DNA from: Dactylorhiza incarnata
Lineage: Eukaryota; Streptophyta; Magnoliopsida; Asparagales; Orchidaceae
Length of the DNA: 64,000 nt
Assembly: GCA_033032865.1 (NCBI GenBank)
Contig: JAWHQI010000266.1
Location: 1,959,501-2,023,500 of the forward strand
Direction of reading: 5' to 3'
Part shown: positions 47,419 through 57,629 of the stretch, one piece after another
Layout: every line of letters starts with the position of its first letter
Position numbering within the stretch: the first letter of the stretch is position 1
The notes under the pieces: model-generated
Seen by the model: the letters and a program-made list of their open reading frames with translations, nothing else
The model's database searches: none
Told to the model about the DNA's origin: nothing
Made by a program: the position numbers and the translations under genes

Positions 47419-49738
47419 TGCATTTGGGTACGCAAAGGAACCATCACACATGGTCAACTTTGGATACCTAAATCTCTTATCTACTAGTATCATCCAAATG
47501 CATGAAGTAGAATACTTTCAAAATGAAATATACAAATTTCTACTTCATGATATGCCTTAATGTCTTTTTCTTTTTGTTTTCTTATATTTAAGCTATCATG
47601 TTTTGGTCATCTTATATATTATTGGAAATATGATTTTATCTCATAAAACTTTATGAGTTTATAAAACAAATTGATCAAAATTCAAAATCATATTTTTATT
47701 TTGATGACCTATCTTTTATTCTTATATTCATTTCTTCTAAATATCTTATATTATCCATATGAATCAAACTCTAAATTTTCTATAAGATATTTCAAATTAA
47801 ATCCGGTTATTAGGCTATTAAGATTCTTAGCCTTCACCAACAAATGGTTTAGTGAATTAACTTGATCTAAAAGAAAATTCAAGATCTAAATAAAAGCTCA
47901 ACTTTCAATATGGTTGTCATTGTTCACAACAAAAATTATATTCACTCCTTGATGACAAACATGATATAAACCATCACTATTGTTCACCTATCAAAAATCA
48001 GATATATATTTTCAAAATTCATAATTAAAAGAAACTCAATAAAATGTATTGAAAGAATTTACCTTCATATTGAATATTGAATTCACATGCACCACCATGA
48101 TCTATTGATGTCCTTTGCTAAATTCTCTAACATCATATATCATATGTCATATCAAAAGTCTTATAAAAACAATTATTTCTATCACAATTATGTGAATTAT
48201 AATTGATATAATAATTGATGACAATTGATATTATAAACCATGGTTGGTATATTATATGTGTATTGTGATTTATTTTTAGTTTAGACCTGTGAATCATCTT
48301 GATATCAAATCAAATAGAATCATCACTCCATTCTAGTCTATAAGTTGAAACACTATCAAACCTCGGTATAACATTAATCTCAAACTTATCATACCAACAT
48401 TGTCGCCTAAAGAATATTTGTGTCTATGTTAGGCTTTATATGTTTACCAAGATATACAGACTGGGTATTCTCATCTAGGGCTTATCTATGATATTCTTAT
48501 GCATGAACGTTATCTTTAATCACTAAAATCATGCATATTTGATTTGTTCATTCATGTCCAATCATGCTTACATTTCCTATCATTTTCAAACTACATTGGT
48601 AAATATAAGCCTTAAAAATATTAAAATAGAGATATAATGAAATATATCACTTGCAAAGTTTATTTTGAAAAGTCATATAAAAAATCGCTAATGTTTCATG
48701 CAATTTGGACGACCTAGACATCTCCTAAAATTCTGAAATTTCTGTATGAAACTACTATTTGGACACTTAATCAAGATCAATAATTACGAATTTCAAAATC
48801 ATCAAAAATAGTGTACTGTTTCCCGCGCTAGCGCTAACGCCGGCGCTAGTGCACCTATGTGTTTTTCTGTATTTTTAAAATTTTGAAAAATCCCTAAAAA
48901 TATATTAATCTATGTGTACTATTCATTTTTACATTTTTTGCTTTTATTATATTTTTGAAAAATCAAATACAAAAATACAAAAGCCAAATTACAAAAAATT
49001 TATATGTTTTGCCTTTGTGTTTTTTGTCATCTGTTTAAATTCTATTTCTAAAAGTAAAAATCAAATACAAAAATATAAAACAAAAAAAATTATCAAAAAT
49101 TGTTATTTTGAACTTGACTTCTTACTTGTATCTTGCGAAAGGGTGATTTGGGCTATCATCCCATCATATCACCTAGTATCGGGCAAACCTCTCACAAGGT
49201 AGTCCTCGGGAAGTCCAAGATCAATTTTATGAGTCCAAACTTTAAATAAAAATTATTCTTCAAAAATATCAAAAATATTGTATGGACTTCATTGAAAATC
49301 AAGCCTGATTTAACACATCATTTAGAACTTCTATAATGTTGCAATTTATCATTTCAAACTACTTTGAACATTGCTTTCATCATGCTATGATATATCTATA
49401 AATATGTGCATCAATTATATTGAAAGTGGTGTAGAACTAAGCTTAGCATGCCTCTAAGTATGAGTAAATGTTTTATGTTTGATAATGATCTTTATTCACT
49501 CACTTATTTTGGCATTGTCTACATTTGTGTTTAATCTAAGAATGCTTGTGTATGTTTTGTATTAGTACAATGAATTAAAATTGTACAAGTATCTTACCTA
49601 CACTCCTTTACTTGCACTTTTAAAAATTAAGAAAAATGGTTATCTTTCTTATAAATTATATTGGTTTGCAAAACAAGTGTATTCGGAGAACTTTGTACAA
49701 AACAAAAATCATAAAATAAAGTGACAAAGAAAACTCCA

Positions 49739-49799
49739 CCAAGCACTACTTGAACCTCCTGATAAGTCTTAATAAGGGTTGTGAGGTTGAGCACCTTGG
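49739..49799 (+). other. Hairpin 1 with conserved loop
   Basis: CCAAG (49739) pairs with CTTGG (49795), TGAACCTC (49751) with GAGGTTGA (49783) apart from one mismatch, and CCT with AGG, around the loop GATAAGTCTTAAT. See hairpin 2 for the covarying partner. Confidence 0.65.
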
Positions 49800-49919
49800 A
49801 AAGAATAGTAAAGTATCTTGTGCAAACCATAACTTTCTTTCAAAATAAAAACCACGTATTCTTAAGTACACCGGATCACAATAAAAAATCCATATTGAAG
49901 AATAAAATTATGTGATCCC

Positions 49920-49978
49920 CCAAGCACTACTTTGCACGCTGATAAGTCTTAATGAGCATTGTGTGCAAAGCACCTTGG
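49920..49978 (+). other. Hairpin 2 with conserved loop
   Basis: The same outer stem CCAAG/CTTGG and loop GATAAGTCTTAAT as hairpin 1, but the middle stem is CTTTGCAC (49930) with GTGCAAAG (49963), and the inner stem is GCT with AGC. Changes on both sides preserve pairing. Confidence 0.7.
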
Positions 49979-51419
49979 TAGTTGTACATTTTTTTGTGCA
50001 TTGAAGTGTGTGGAAGTAATCTTATTTGCGTTTTATTGTGCTCGTACTTTACATATATCTTGTATTTTTTGATTAAAACATTTGTTTACATTACTCAAAA
50101 ATACACTTTTGTGCACATCATTATCTTCCATAACACTTCTTCTCATGAGTATTGGATCCTAATGCTAATTCTATATCACTTTTTATTTATGAAATGCACT
50201 AGATAACCTCGCATGTGTTCTACAATGTTTTGTATGTTTTTGAAATTATGAATTAAAGTAACATTGTCGTAATCTCTTTTTGATAACATCATTTCATGCT
50301 TGGTTACATTATTGAAGAGTTTTAATTGAACAATGATTTACAAAAACATCTTCTTTATGAAATTTAACTCATATATCTTTCTATGGATCATCATTACAAT
50401 AAGATGCTTCTTGTATTTCTATAAGTCTTCCGCATCATCACCATATATTTCTACCTTGCGCTTTCATGCTTATTTAAAGTCTTTTATTTTGTGTGCATCA
50501 TCACTTGAATCTTCAAATTCCTTTCTTGCAACAAGTGGTAGACTTGCTTGGTAAACTTTATATTGGTTGAATTTTTTTTTTTGCTATAAAACTCTGATCT
50601 ATTTTTATGAAAATATTGTTATATTAAAAACTCTGATTTATTAATGAACTCCAAAATAGCTATGTGAGTGGGTTCATAAATTCAAATAAAAAAATAAATC
50701 CATAGGCTATGTCATTAGATTTAAAACGCTTATATGTTTCCAATAATTATTATCCATGACTTCATTTCTCACCATAGCGGGGGCGTAGGGTTGTAGACAT
50801 TAGATAACCTTTATCTCTAGTCATGTCTTGTCCTTAACCGGGGAGGGTTCCAGTGGGGCCTTGCGAGACACTGGGGGGAAAGAGTGCTAGGTTAAGTTGT
50901 GTCTAGTGTTTGCATATGGGACTAACACCCCAACCTACGGCATATATACAGCTCCTCATGCCCATCCGTCACTTAGTACAGGGCTAGGGTGTAGACATAT
51001 TGTCTGGGTAGTTTAGTTACTTGGAAATCATTACATTTGTTTATGCTACAAACTCTAATTTATGCAATTGTTGTAATTCTAAAACTCATTCTCATTTCAT
51101 TCTCTACAAGCTCGATCATGCCTTTATCCTCTTATCAACTTTTAAGTGGTGTCTCCTTACCCGCTTTTGCTAATAACAAAAGGGGGAGAACTAACATGAT
51201 AAATATTAATCTGCTATCACACTATAATGCTTAATTAAGATGATAGATTACATATTAGGAGAACATTCACTTAGGGAGAGCATGTATTTAGGGGGAGCAA
51301 TTTTAAATGCTAAAATCAATAATTATCCTAAGTCATCACTCTCACACACACACAAGTATGTTTCTTCATGCTTATATATATTAATGCTCTGATTTATCAT
51401 TAATGGTTTTGTTATTATC

Positions 51420-51430
51420 AAAAGGGGGAG
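51420..51430 (+). promoter_or_regulatory. Polypurine tract of the SIRE-like element
   Basis: AAAAGGGGGAG sits two bases before the right LTR. A near-identical AAAAGGGGGAG with the same lead-in lies at 51178-51188, and GGGGGAG at 51291, so several tracts are present. Confidence 0.88.
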
Positions 51431-51432
51431 TT

Positions 51433-52895
51433 TGTTGGAACATGGTCTTCCGCATCTCCTAGGTTTGAGAATAACAAAACCTATGTGTATTTTATCTTGT
51501 GTGTTTAAGTGTGCAGGATAACAAAGTCCACATGACTCAAGGATTACATAAGAAGGTTGCCCCCAAAGTTGAGCCATCAAATCCAAATCTTCCACTAGCG
51601 CTTGCGGTAGCACTAGCGCAGACGCTAGCTGTCGTTCAACAAACTGTTAGCGGCTAAGTCAATTCGTCAAATGTTCTCGTGAACTCCCGACAAATCTCGA
51701 CGAACGCAGACAGAAGTTAAAAAGGCAGACTTGTGAAGGAAATTGTGCGGATAAGTCAATTCATCGAATGTTCTCGTGAACTCCCGACGAATTCCGACGA
51801 ATGAAAACAGAAATTCCAAGTCTCCCACTAGCGCTAGCGGTAACACTTAGCGCCTGGCGCTAGCGATGATAGCGCAATTCAGGGAGCACATATGGAAGGA
51901 GATAACGCCTGGCGGTAGCCGATAGCGCAGGCGGTAGCACCGCACACAGAAGGCAAGGGAGAATTATTTCCTCGGATTGAAGATTCTGCCGCGCAAAACA
52001 AGTCCTAATTTGGGATAGCGCCAGCTGTAGCTGATAGCGCCGGCGATAGCGCAAAGCAATAGAGGAAGGCGGCCGGCTTGCTTAAAATGAAGGATTCTCA
52101 CGCGGAGAATATTTCCTAAACTGGGATAGCGCCGGCGGTAGCACTAGCGCAGGCGCTAGCGCTAAGTCTATAAAAAAGGACATCTTGGCTCCGACTTCCC
52201 AAGACTCTAGAGATCCAGAATTCCAAAGCTTCGTGCCACAACATAGAGAAGAAGTTTCAGAGTGATACTCCCACAAATCCATAAAGACTAAAGGAGATCC
52301 GTGGAGAAGATTTCAACACGCATCATCATCGTGATGAAAGACCGCATTGACTACGATCATACCCTGCATCTTCGTCTACTTCTCTAAGAGATCCACATTG
52401 AGGGAGTTTTATATTATTGTCTTTTCATTTCATATCTTTTCTATATGCGTTTAGTGAATTCGCCTCGTGTTGGCGACTAGGTCTGGGTAGGACTTAGGGC
52501 TGAAATTCGCCTCGTGTTAGTGACTAGGTCTCGGGTGTAGGTCTAGGGGGTGCTCGAGGCCATATCCGGGGAAGGGTTGGCTAGAGCGGCTTGAGGCCGT
52601 ATCCAGGGAAGGATCGGCTAAAGCCAACCGGTTCGTGGGGATACGAGTCGGTATAGAAAACAAAAAGTGTCTTTCTATTAGCTTTGATTTCTATCTTCGA
52701 TAAGAGATCAAGTTTTTGTAATCATGCTTCTCAAGTTAATAAAATCATGTCTTTACTTTTACTTCACTTGATTTGACTTGATCTTCTCTAGTTTAATAAT
52801 CAAAGCTTTTTCAAAGTTATTCAAAATATATTATAAGTTTTTAAAACCCTTATTCACCCCCCCCCCCCCCTCTAAGGGCGCTTACCGATCCAACA
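51433..52895 (+). repeat. Right LTR of the SIRE-like element
   Basis: This 1463-bp LTR starts TGTTGGAACATGG and ends CGATCCAACA. U3 (to about 52165) carries at least five clusters of CTAGCGC-NGGCG-GTAGC-type motifs and two TTCGTCGAA/GACGAATT blocks (51660-51800). A TATA box (TCTATAAAAAAGG) lies at 52167-52179. U5 holds the doubled GGCGACTAGGTCTGGG-like block and a long C tract near 52856-52870. Confidence 0.88.
52167..52179 (+). promoter_or_regulatory. TATA box of SIRE-like right LTR
   Basis: TCTATAAAAAAGG follows the last CTAGCGC cluster by a few bases. The left inverted LTR has CTATATAAAGG at the matching place on the minus strand. Confidence 0.7.
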
Positions 52896-52900
52896 TAACT

Positions 52901-55900
52901 TACTTGCTTCGTAGGAAAGTTTGGCAAGACAGATGGTAGGGACTTCTATCTCTGGGGGAGATAGTGATGTGTTGTTCTCTAGAAAGAAGAAGAAGAAGTG
53001 GGAGAAGAAGAATCCAGGTCAGGATGGACCCTCGACTTCAGGTCAGCAAGATAGAGGTTATGCTTCTAAGTCTGATGGGAAGAAGAAGGGAGAGGGACCA
53101 AGGTGCTTCAGGTGTAATAAGACCGGCCACTTCAAGAAGGATTGTCAGGTTAATCTTCAGTCGGGACATGTAGCGGAGAAGGAGAAGCCAAAGTCTGATG
53201 AAGCCGGATGGGGAGGTGCCTTTGCGGCTAATATGATGGCGATGCCCGTTAAGGCCTTGGCTGCCATCAACTTCGAAGAGGATTGGATTGTTGATTCAGG
53301 GTGTGGACATCACCTCACCGGGGATGAATCAAAGTTCTCTTCTTTGGCGCCTTACTCAGGTAACGATGCTATCATTACGGCTGATAATTATGTTCCTATA
53401 GTAGAACAAGAAGGTGTTGTCTCCTTGAGCAGTGTTAAGGTTCCACTCACATTGAGGAGTGTTTATCACGTGCCTGGTATGAGGAAGAATCTCTTCTCTG
53501 TGAACAATGCGGTCGATGCCGGTTATCACATTCTGTTTGGCCCAACAGAAGTGAAGTTTCTTAAAACTCAACCGGAGATAAAGGGAGATGTTATCCATGT
53601 TGGAAATCGGGTGAAGGACTTGTTCGTTTTATCGACAAGTACCTATGTTGATAAGATGAAGACCAACGATAGCGCAGCTATCTGGCATGAAAACTTGGGG
53701 CATGTTGGCATGGACAAATTGAAGGCTATGGCGGTAAGGGGCCTTGTCAAGGGCTTGCCTAGCTTTTCCTCTTATGGAGACGGTCATGTTTGTGAGGGAT
53801 GTCAATTTGGTAAGTCTCATCGACTTCCATTTGATAAATCGCAAATAAGATGCAAAGCGTCGTTGGAGTGTATTCACGGTGATTTGATGGGACCGACTGC
53901 CACCCCAAGCTTTGGAGGCAACAGATATATGTTGGTGTTGATTGACGATTATACCAGATATGTCTGGGTATATTTTCTGAAAGAGAAGTCGGAAGCCTTT
54001 GCGAAGTTCGTGGAGTTCAAGGAGCTGGTGGAAGGTCGGTTAGGCCTGTGGGTGAAAAAATTGAGAACTGACAATGATGGGGAGTTCACCTCTGGTGAGT
54101 TCTTAAGTTTTTGCAGGAAACACGGTGTTCGGAGAGAGCTCAATTGTGCCCATACTCCACAGCAAAATGGCATTGCGGAGAGGAAGATCCGTCATCTGAC
54201 GAAAACCTGCAAATGCTGGCTTCATGCCAAGAGTATCCCAAAGTCCTTTTGGGCGGAGGGAATGTCTTGTGCAGCTTACATCATCAACAGGATGCCTCTA
54301 AGTCCTATCAACATGAAGACCCCTCACAAACTGATGTTCAAGGAGAAGCCAAGTGTTGCACACCTTCGGGTGTTCGGGTCAACCTGTTATGTGCATATTC
54401 CTGATGCCCTTCGGAAAAAGCTAGATGTGAAAGCAAGGAAGCTAGTCTTTGTTGGGTATGATGAGCGGAAGAAAGGATGGAGATGCATGGATCCTGAGAC
54501 ACGGAGATCAGTGGTATCTCGGGATGTGGTGTTCGATGAGGTAACTTCCTATAAGGGGAGTTCAGGAGTTGAACTACAGGAGATCAGGGTTGATGAAGCA
54601 GGGAAGGCTGCAGGAAATCTTCAAGTGGAGTTGCCTATTTCACCAGGAGCTCCAGCTGTGTCAAGCTCTGAGATGGAGGCTTCAGATTCTGGAAGCAGGG
54701 GGAGTGATGCTCCAAGTTCATCTGGAAGAGGAGCTAGCACAGAAGAAGCAGTTGAGGAGGTGGTTAGTCAGGAGCAACATCTTAGGAGGTCGAAGAGGAC
54801 TATCAAGCCACCAGATCGATACACAGGAGGAAACATGGTGAGCTTCATCTCATGTTTCTTTGCTGGTCCCTTGAGTGAGAGGGAGCCGTCGAGCTTTGAG
54901 AAAGCCAAAGGCGTGAAGCAGTGGGATATTGCTATGCAAGAGGAGATGGATGCTCTCAAGAAGAATGAGACTTGGTCTCTAGTGCCCAGGCCCAAGGGCA
55001 TTACCCATGTGACATGAAAATGGGTTTATAAACTCAAGAAGAAAGCTGACGGCATGATCGAGCGATACAAGGCTCGCCTTGTAGCTCGCGGGTTCTCACA
55101 GCAGTATGGTGAAGATTATGATGAGACGTTTAGTCCAATGGAAAAGATGACTTCGGTCTGATTTGTTATTGCTTTGGCGGCATCTAGTGGATAGGAGATT
55201 TGGCAGCTCGATGTGAAGAATGCTTTCTTATACGGGGAGATTGATAAGGATATCTTCATGATACAGCCGTCGGGTTTCATCTCGGAGGATCGTCCGGACT
55301 ACGTCTGCAAACTGAAGAAGGCCATATATGGGTTGAAGCAAGCGCCTCGGGCGTGGTATGGGAAGATCGCAGAGTATCTTCTATTCTGCGGGTTCTTTGC
55401 TTCAGAATCTGATTCTAGCTTGTTCGTCAAGAAGGAGGGGGCGCTTCGGGTTATTGTTCTACTGTATGTGGATGACATGATTGTCACCGGGAACTCGAAG
55501 GAGGCGGTTGCAAGGCTGAGAGCTGAGCTTGCTATCAGGTTTGAGATGAAGGATCTGGGTGAGCTTCACCATTTCCTTGGACTCGAGGTTCAGAGGCAGG
55601 AGAGCGGAGTGCTCGTTTCTCAGGCTGGATATATGGAGCGGATCGTTCAATGATTCGGCATGGAAGAAGGGAAGAGCAGCTATATACCTCTGGAACAATA
55701 TCATAAACTTCGGAAGGATGAGGGAAGAGTTCTATCTGATCCGTTGGTGTTCCGAGCTCTGGTTGGGAGCTTGATCTACTTGACCATCACAAGGCCTGAT
55801 ATTGCTTATGCAGTTGGCAAAGTGAGTCGGTACATGGCGGAGCCACGGAAGCCTCATCTTCTGGCGGCAAAAGGAATTCTGAAATATGTGAAGTCAACCT

Positions 55901-56430
55901 CTGATTTGTGTCTCCAATTTAGGAGAGTGTCAAGCTTAGAGCTGCATGGATACATGGATGCTGACTACGGGGGAGACGTGGATGATCGGAGATCAACGTC
56001 TGGTTATGTCTTTATGACGGGCCCCACAGCTATTTCTTGGTGCAGCAAAAAGCAGGACTCGGTGTCCGTATCTACCACAGAAGCGGAATACAAGACTTCG
56101 GCCTTGGCAGCTCAGGAAGTCGTTTGGCTCAGGAGGTTGGTGGAGGACTTTCATGAGGAGGTTTGAGGTCCCACTATGCTACGCGAGGACAATGAGAGTA
56201 CTCTCAAGCTGGTTAATAATCCAGTTTGTCATGCGAGGACCAAGCATATTGAGATTGAGCACCATTTCATTCGTGAAAAGGTGTTGGGAGGATCTCTTAT
56301 GGTCGAGCATGTTCGGAGTGCGGACAATGTTGCAGACATCTTCACAAAGCCGCTGTCGAAGGGACCGTTTACTCAGTTGCGGAGTTTACTCGGGCTAGTT
56401 TCCACTTCCCACTTCAAGGGGGAGTGTTGA
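52901..56430 (+). pseudogene. Copia-2 gag end and pol, one frame with several stops
   Basis: Starting directly after the nested element, the phase of gag continues to the stop at 56428. It shows a CCHC knuckle (CFRCNKTGHFKKDC, 53104-53145), protease (Asp of IVDSG at 53293), integrase zinc region and DDE core (HGDLMGP, LRTDNDGEF, PQQNGIAERK, about 53690-54190), reverse transcriptase with YVDD at 55464, and RNase H (DADYGG near 55957; STTEAEY near 56074). Stops lie at 52912, 55015, 55159, 55192, 55651 and 56164 and no frameshift is seen. Most stops fit CAG, CGA or TGG changed by a single transition. The final stop lies inside the 3' LTR. Confidence 0.95.
56416..56424 (+). promoter_or_regulatory. 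Polypurine tract of Copia-2
   Basis: AAGGGGGAG directly precedes the 3' LTR and lies inside the last codons of pol. Confidence 0.9.
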
Positions 56431-57624
56431 AATTGTTGAAGTGAAGTGGAGGTGACCGGGCGGTCTGATTTTGGGTGACCGCAGAGAACGCGCAGTCTGT
56501 GTTAGTGACCTGTCGGTCTGGCTCAGCCGATCTGGCTCAGCCGGTCTATTCTGGCGGTCTGCTGGTTGGCCGGTCTATTCTTGATTGCTGCGGTCTATTC
56601 CCGAGTTGTTCTGTTTGGTTGGCCTGTCTTCTTTGTTGGAAGACCGGGCGGTCTGTTCTTATGTAACCGCCTGACCGGGCGGCTTGTGCTGGCGATCTGG
56701 CGACTTGTCTGAAGTCGGCCAGATGGTTCTTGGTTTTCTCCTAGTGTTCTAAGGGAGGAGTACACTTGTGTCTGCGCGGCTTGTGCGCGGTCACGTGTTC
56801 GCGCGACTTGTGCGCGGTCTGCCTGCTGATCTGCGGTCTTGGATGGAAGGCTGTCCCAAGTGGTGTGATCGTGCGGTCTGCCTTGTGAGACCATTGGCGA
56901 TCTGGCGGGTGGTGATTGTATCTCTCCTGTGCAGTGACGACATTCGTCTACCCGCCTATAAATAGGGGTGCATGGCCCGTAATTCATAACGAGAACTGTA
57001 AGAACTGAGCCTGGGTTAATTTGTGCGGTCTCAACTTTGAGGTCGGGCGGTCTCGGAAGTGAGTTAACTGTTTGTTGTGTTCGCAGGTTTGCGGTCAGCA
57101 GGTTGCGATCTCCTTCCTTGGTGATTCCCAGCGGCTTGAATAAACAGTTCGGCAGCGGCTTGTCTGCGAACTGGTTTATGTTTGTTCTTGTGTTGTTCGC
57201 GGCGAGCTCAGCGATCAGGCAACCTTCAGCGGTTAGGCGATCTGAGTTGCGGTCTGGCGACAGCTTCAGTTCTTCGTTCAATAAAGCTCCAGTTCATGCG
57301 GTCTGAGGTGGCGGTCTTGTAGTGCAGGCGGTCTGTCTGTTTTCTGTTCGCGCGGTCTCAGGTCAAGCCGGGCGATCTCTGGAGTCGATTGGTCTATGCT
57401 GTCTCTGCTTGTCAAGCAGCCAGTTTTGCTTTTTGGTGTTTTGTTCTTCTCTTCTCCGTGATTCTTATGAATCATGTCTCGCCATGTATACCTCTCACTA
57501 TAAATGAAGTTTGTGATTCAATAAAGTTTCTTGTGTTGATGTGTCGCATTGTGGTTGTTTGGCTATAACTCAGTTGATGCAACTCCTGCTTACTCCTAAA
57601 CGATTCAAATCAAAAATTTTAACA
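56425..57624 (+). repeat. 3' LTR of Copia-2
   Basis: This 1200-bp LTR matches 38595-39779, with the GCGGTCTG array and a TATA box at 56956-56965. It ends TTTAACA followed by CTAGC. Confidence 0.94.
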
Positions 57625-57629
57625 CTAGC

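Larger units (their letters stand above)
47419..51419 (+). other. Non-coding interior of the SIRE-like element
   Basis: Four kilobases of AT-rich sequence take the place of pol. No protease, integrase, RT or RNase H motif is readable in any frame. Notable contents are a CTAGCGC/GCCGGC palindromic motif at 48825-48851, two related hairpins at 49739-49978, and polypurine tracts at 51177-51191, 51290-51300 and 51420-51430. Confidence 0.75.
40428..52895 (+). mobile_element. Gag-only SIRE/Maximus-like Copia element with inverted left LTR
   Basis: The duplication TAACT flanks the insert (40423-40427 and 52896-52900). Inside are a left LTR in minus orientation (40428-41230), a canonical primer site, a gag-like gene, about 4 kb of non-coding AT-rich sequence, repeated polypurine tracts, and a right LTR in plus orientation (51433-52895). 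I find no protease, integrase, RT or RNase H. Several polypurine tracts, a coiled-coil gag and a long LTR suggest the SIRE/Maximus lineage, which is inference. Removing the Harbinger insertion leaves about 7.7 kb. Transposition would need enzymes from another element. Confidence 0.82.
38595..57624 (+). mobile_element. Copia-2, Ty1/Copia retrotransposon with a large nested insertion
   Basis: LTRs of about 1.19 kb start TGTTGAAATTG and end TTTAACA, and CTAGC flanks the element (38590-38594 and 57625-57629). With the nested element removed it is about 6.6 kb. A perfect primer site, gag-pol in one frame, and a polypurine tract are present. The empty site is preserved in the 5' LARD LTR near 21490. 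LTRs differ at about 7 of 105 bases in one sample near the TATA box, so it is not young. Confidence 0.95.
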
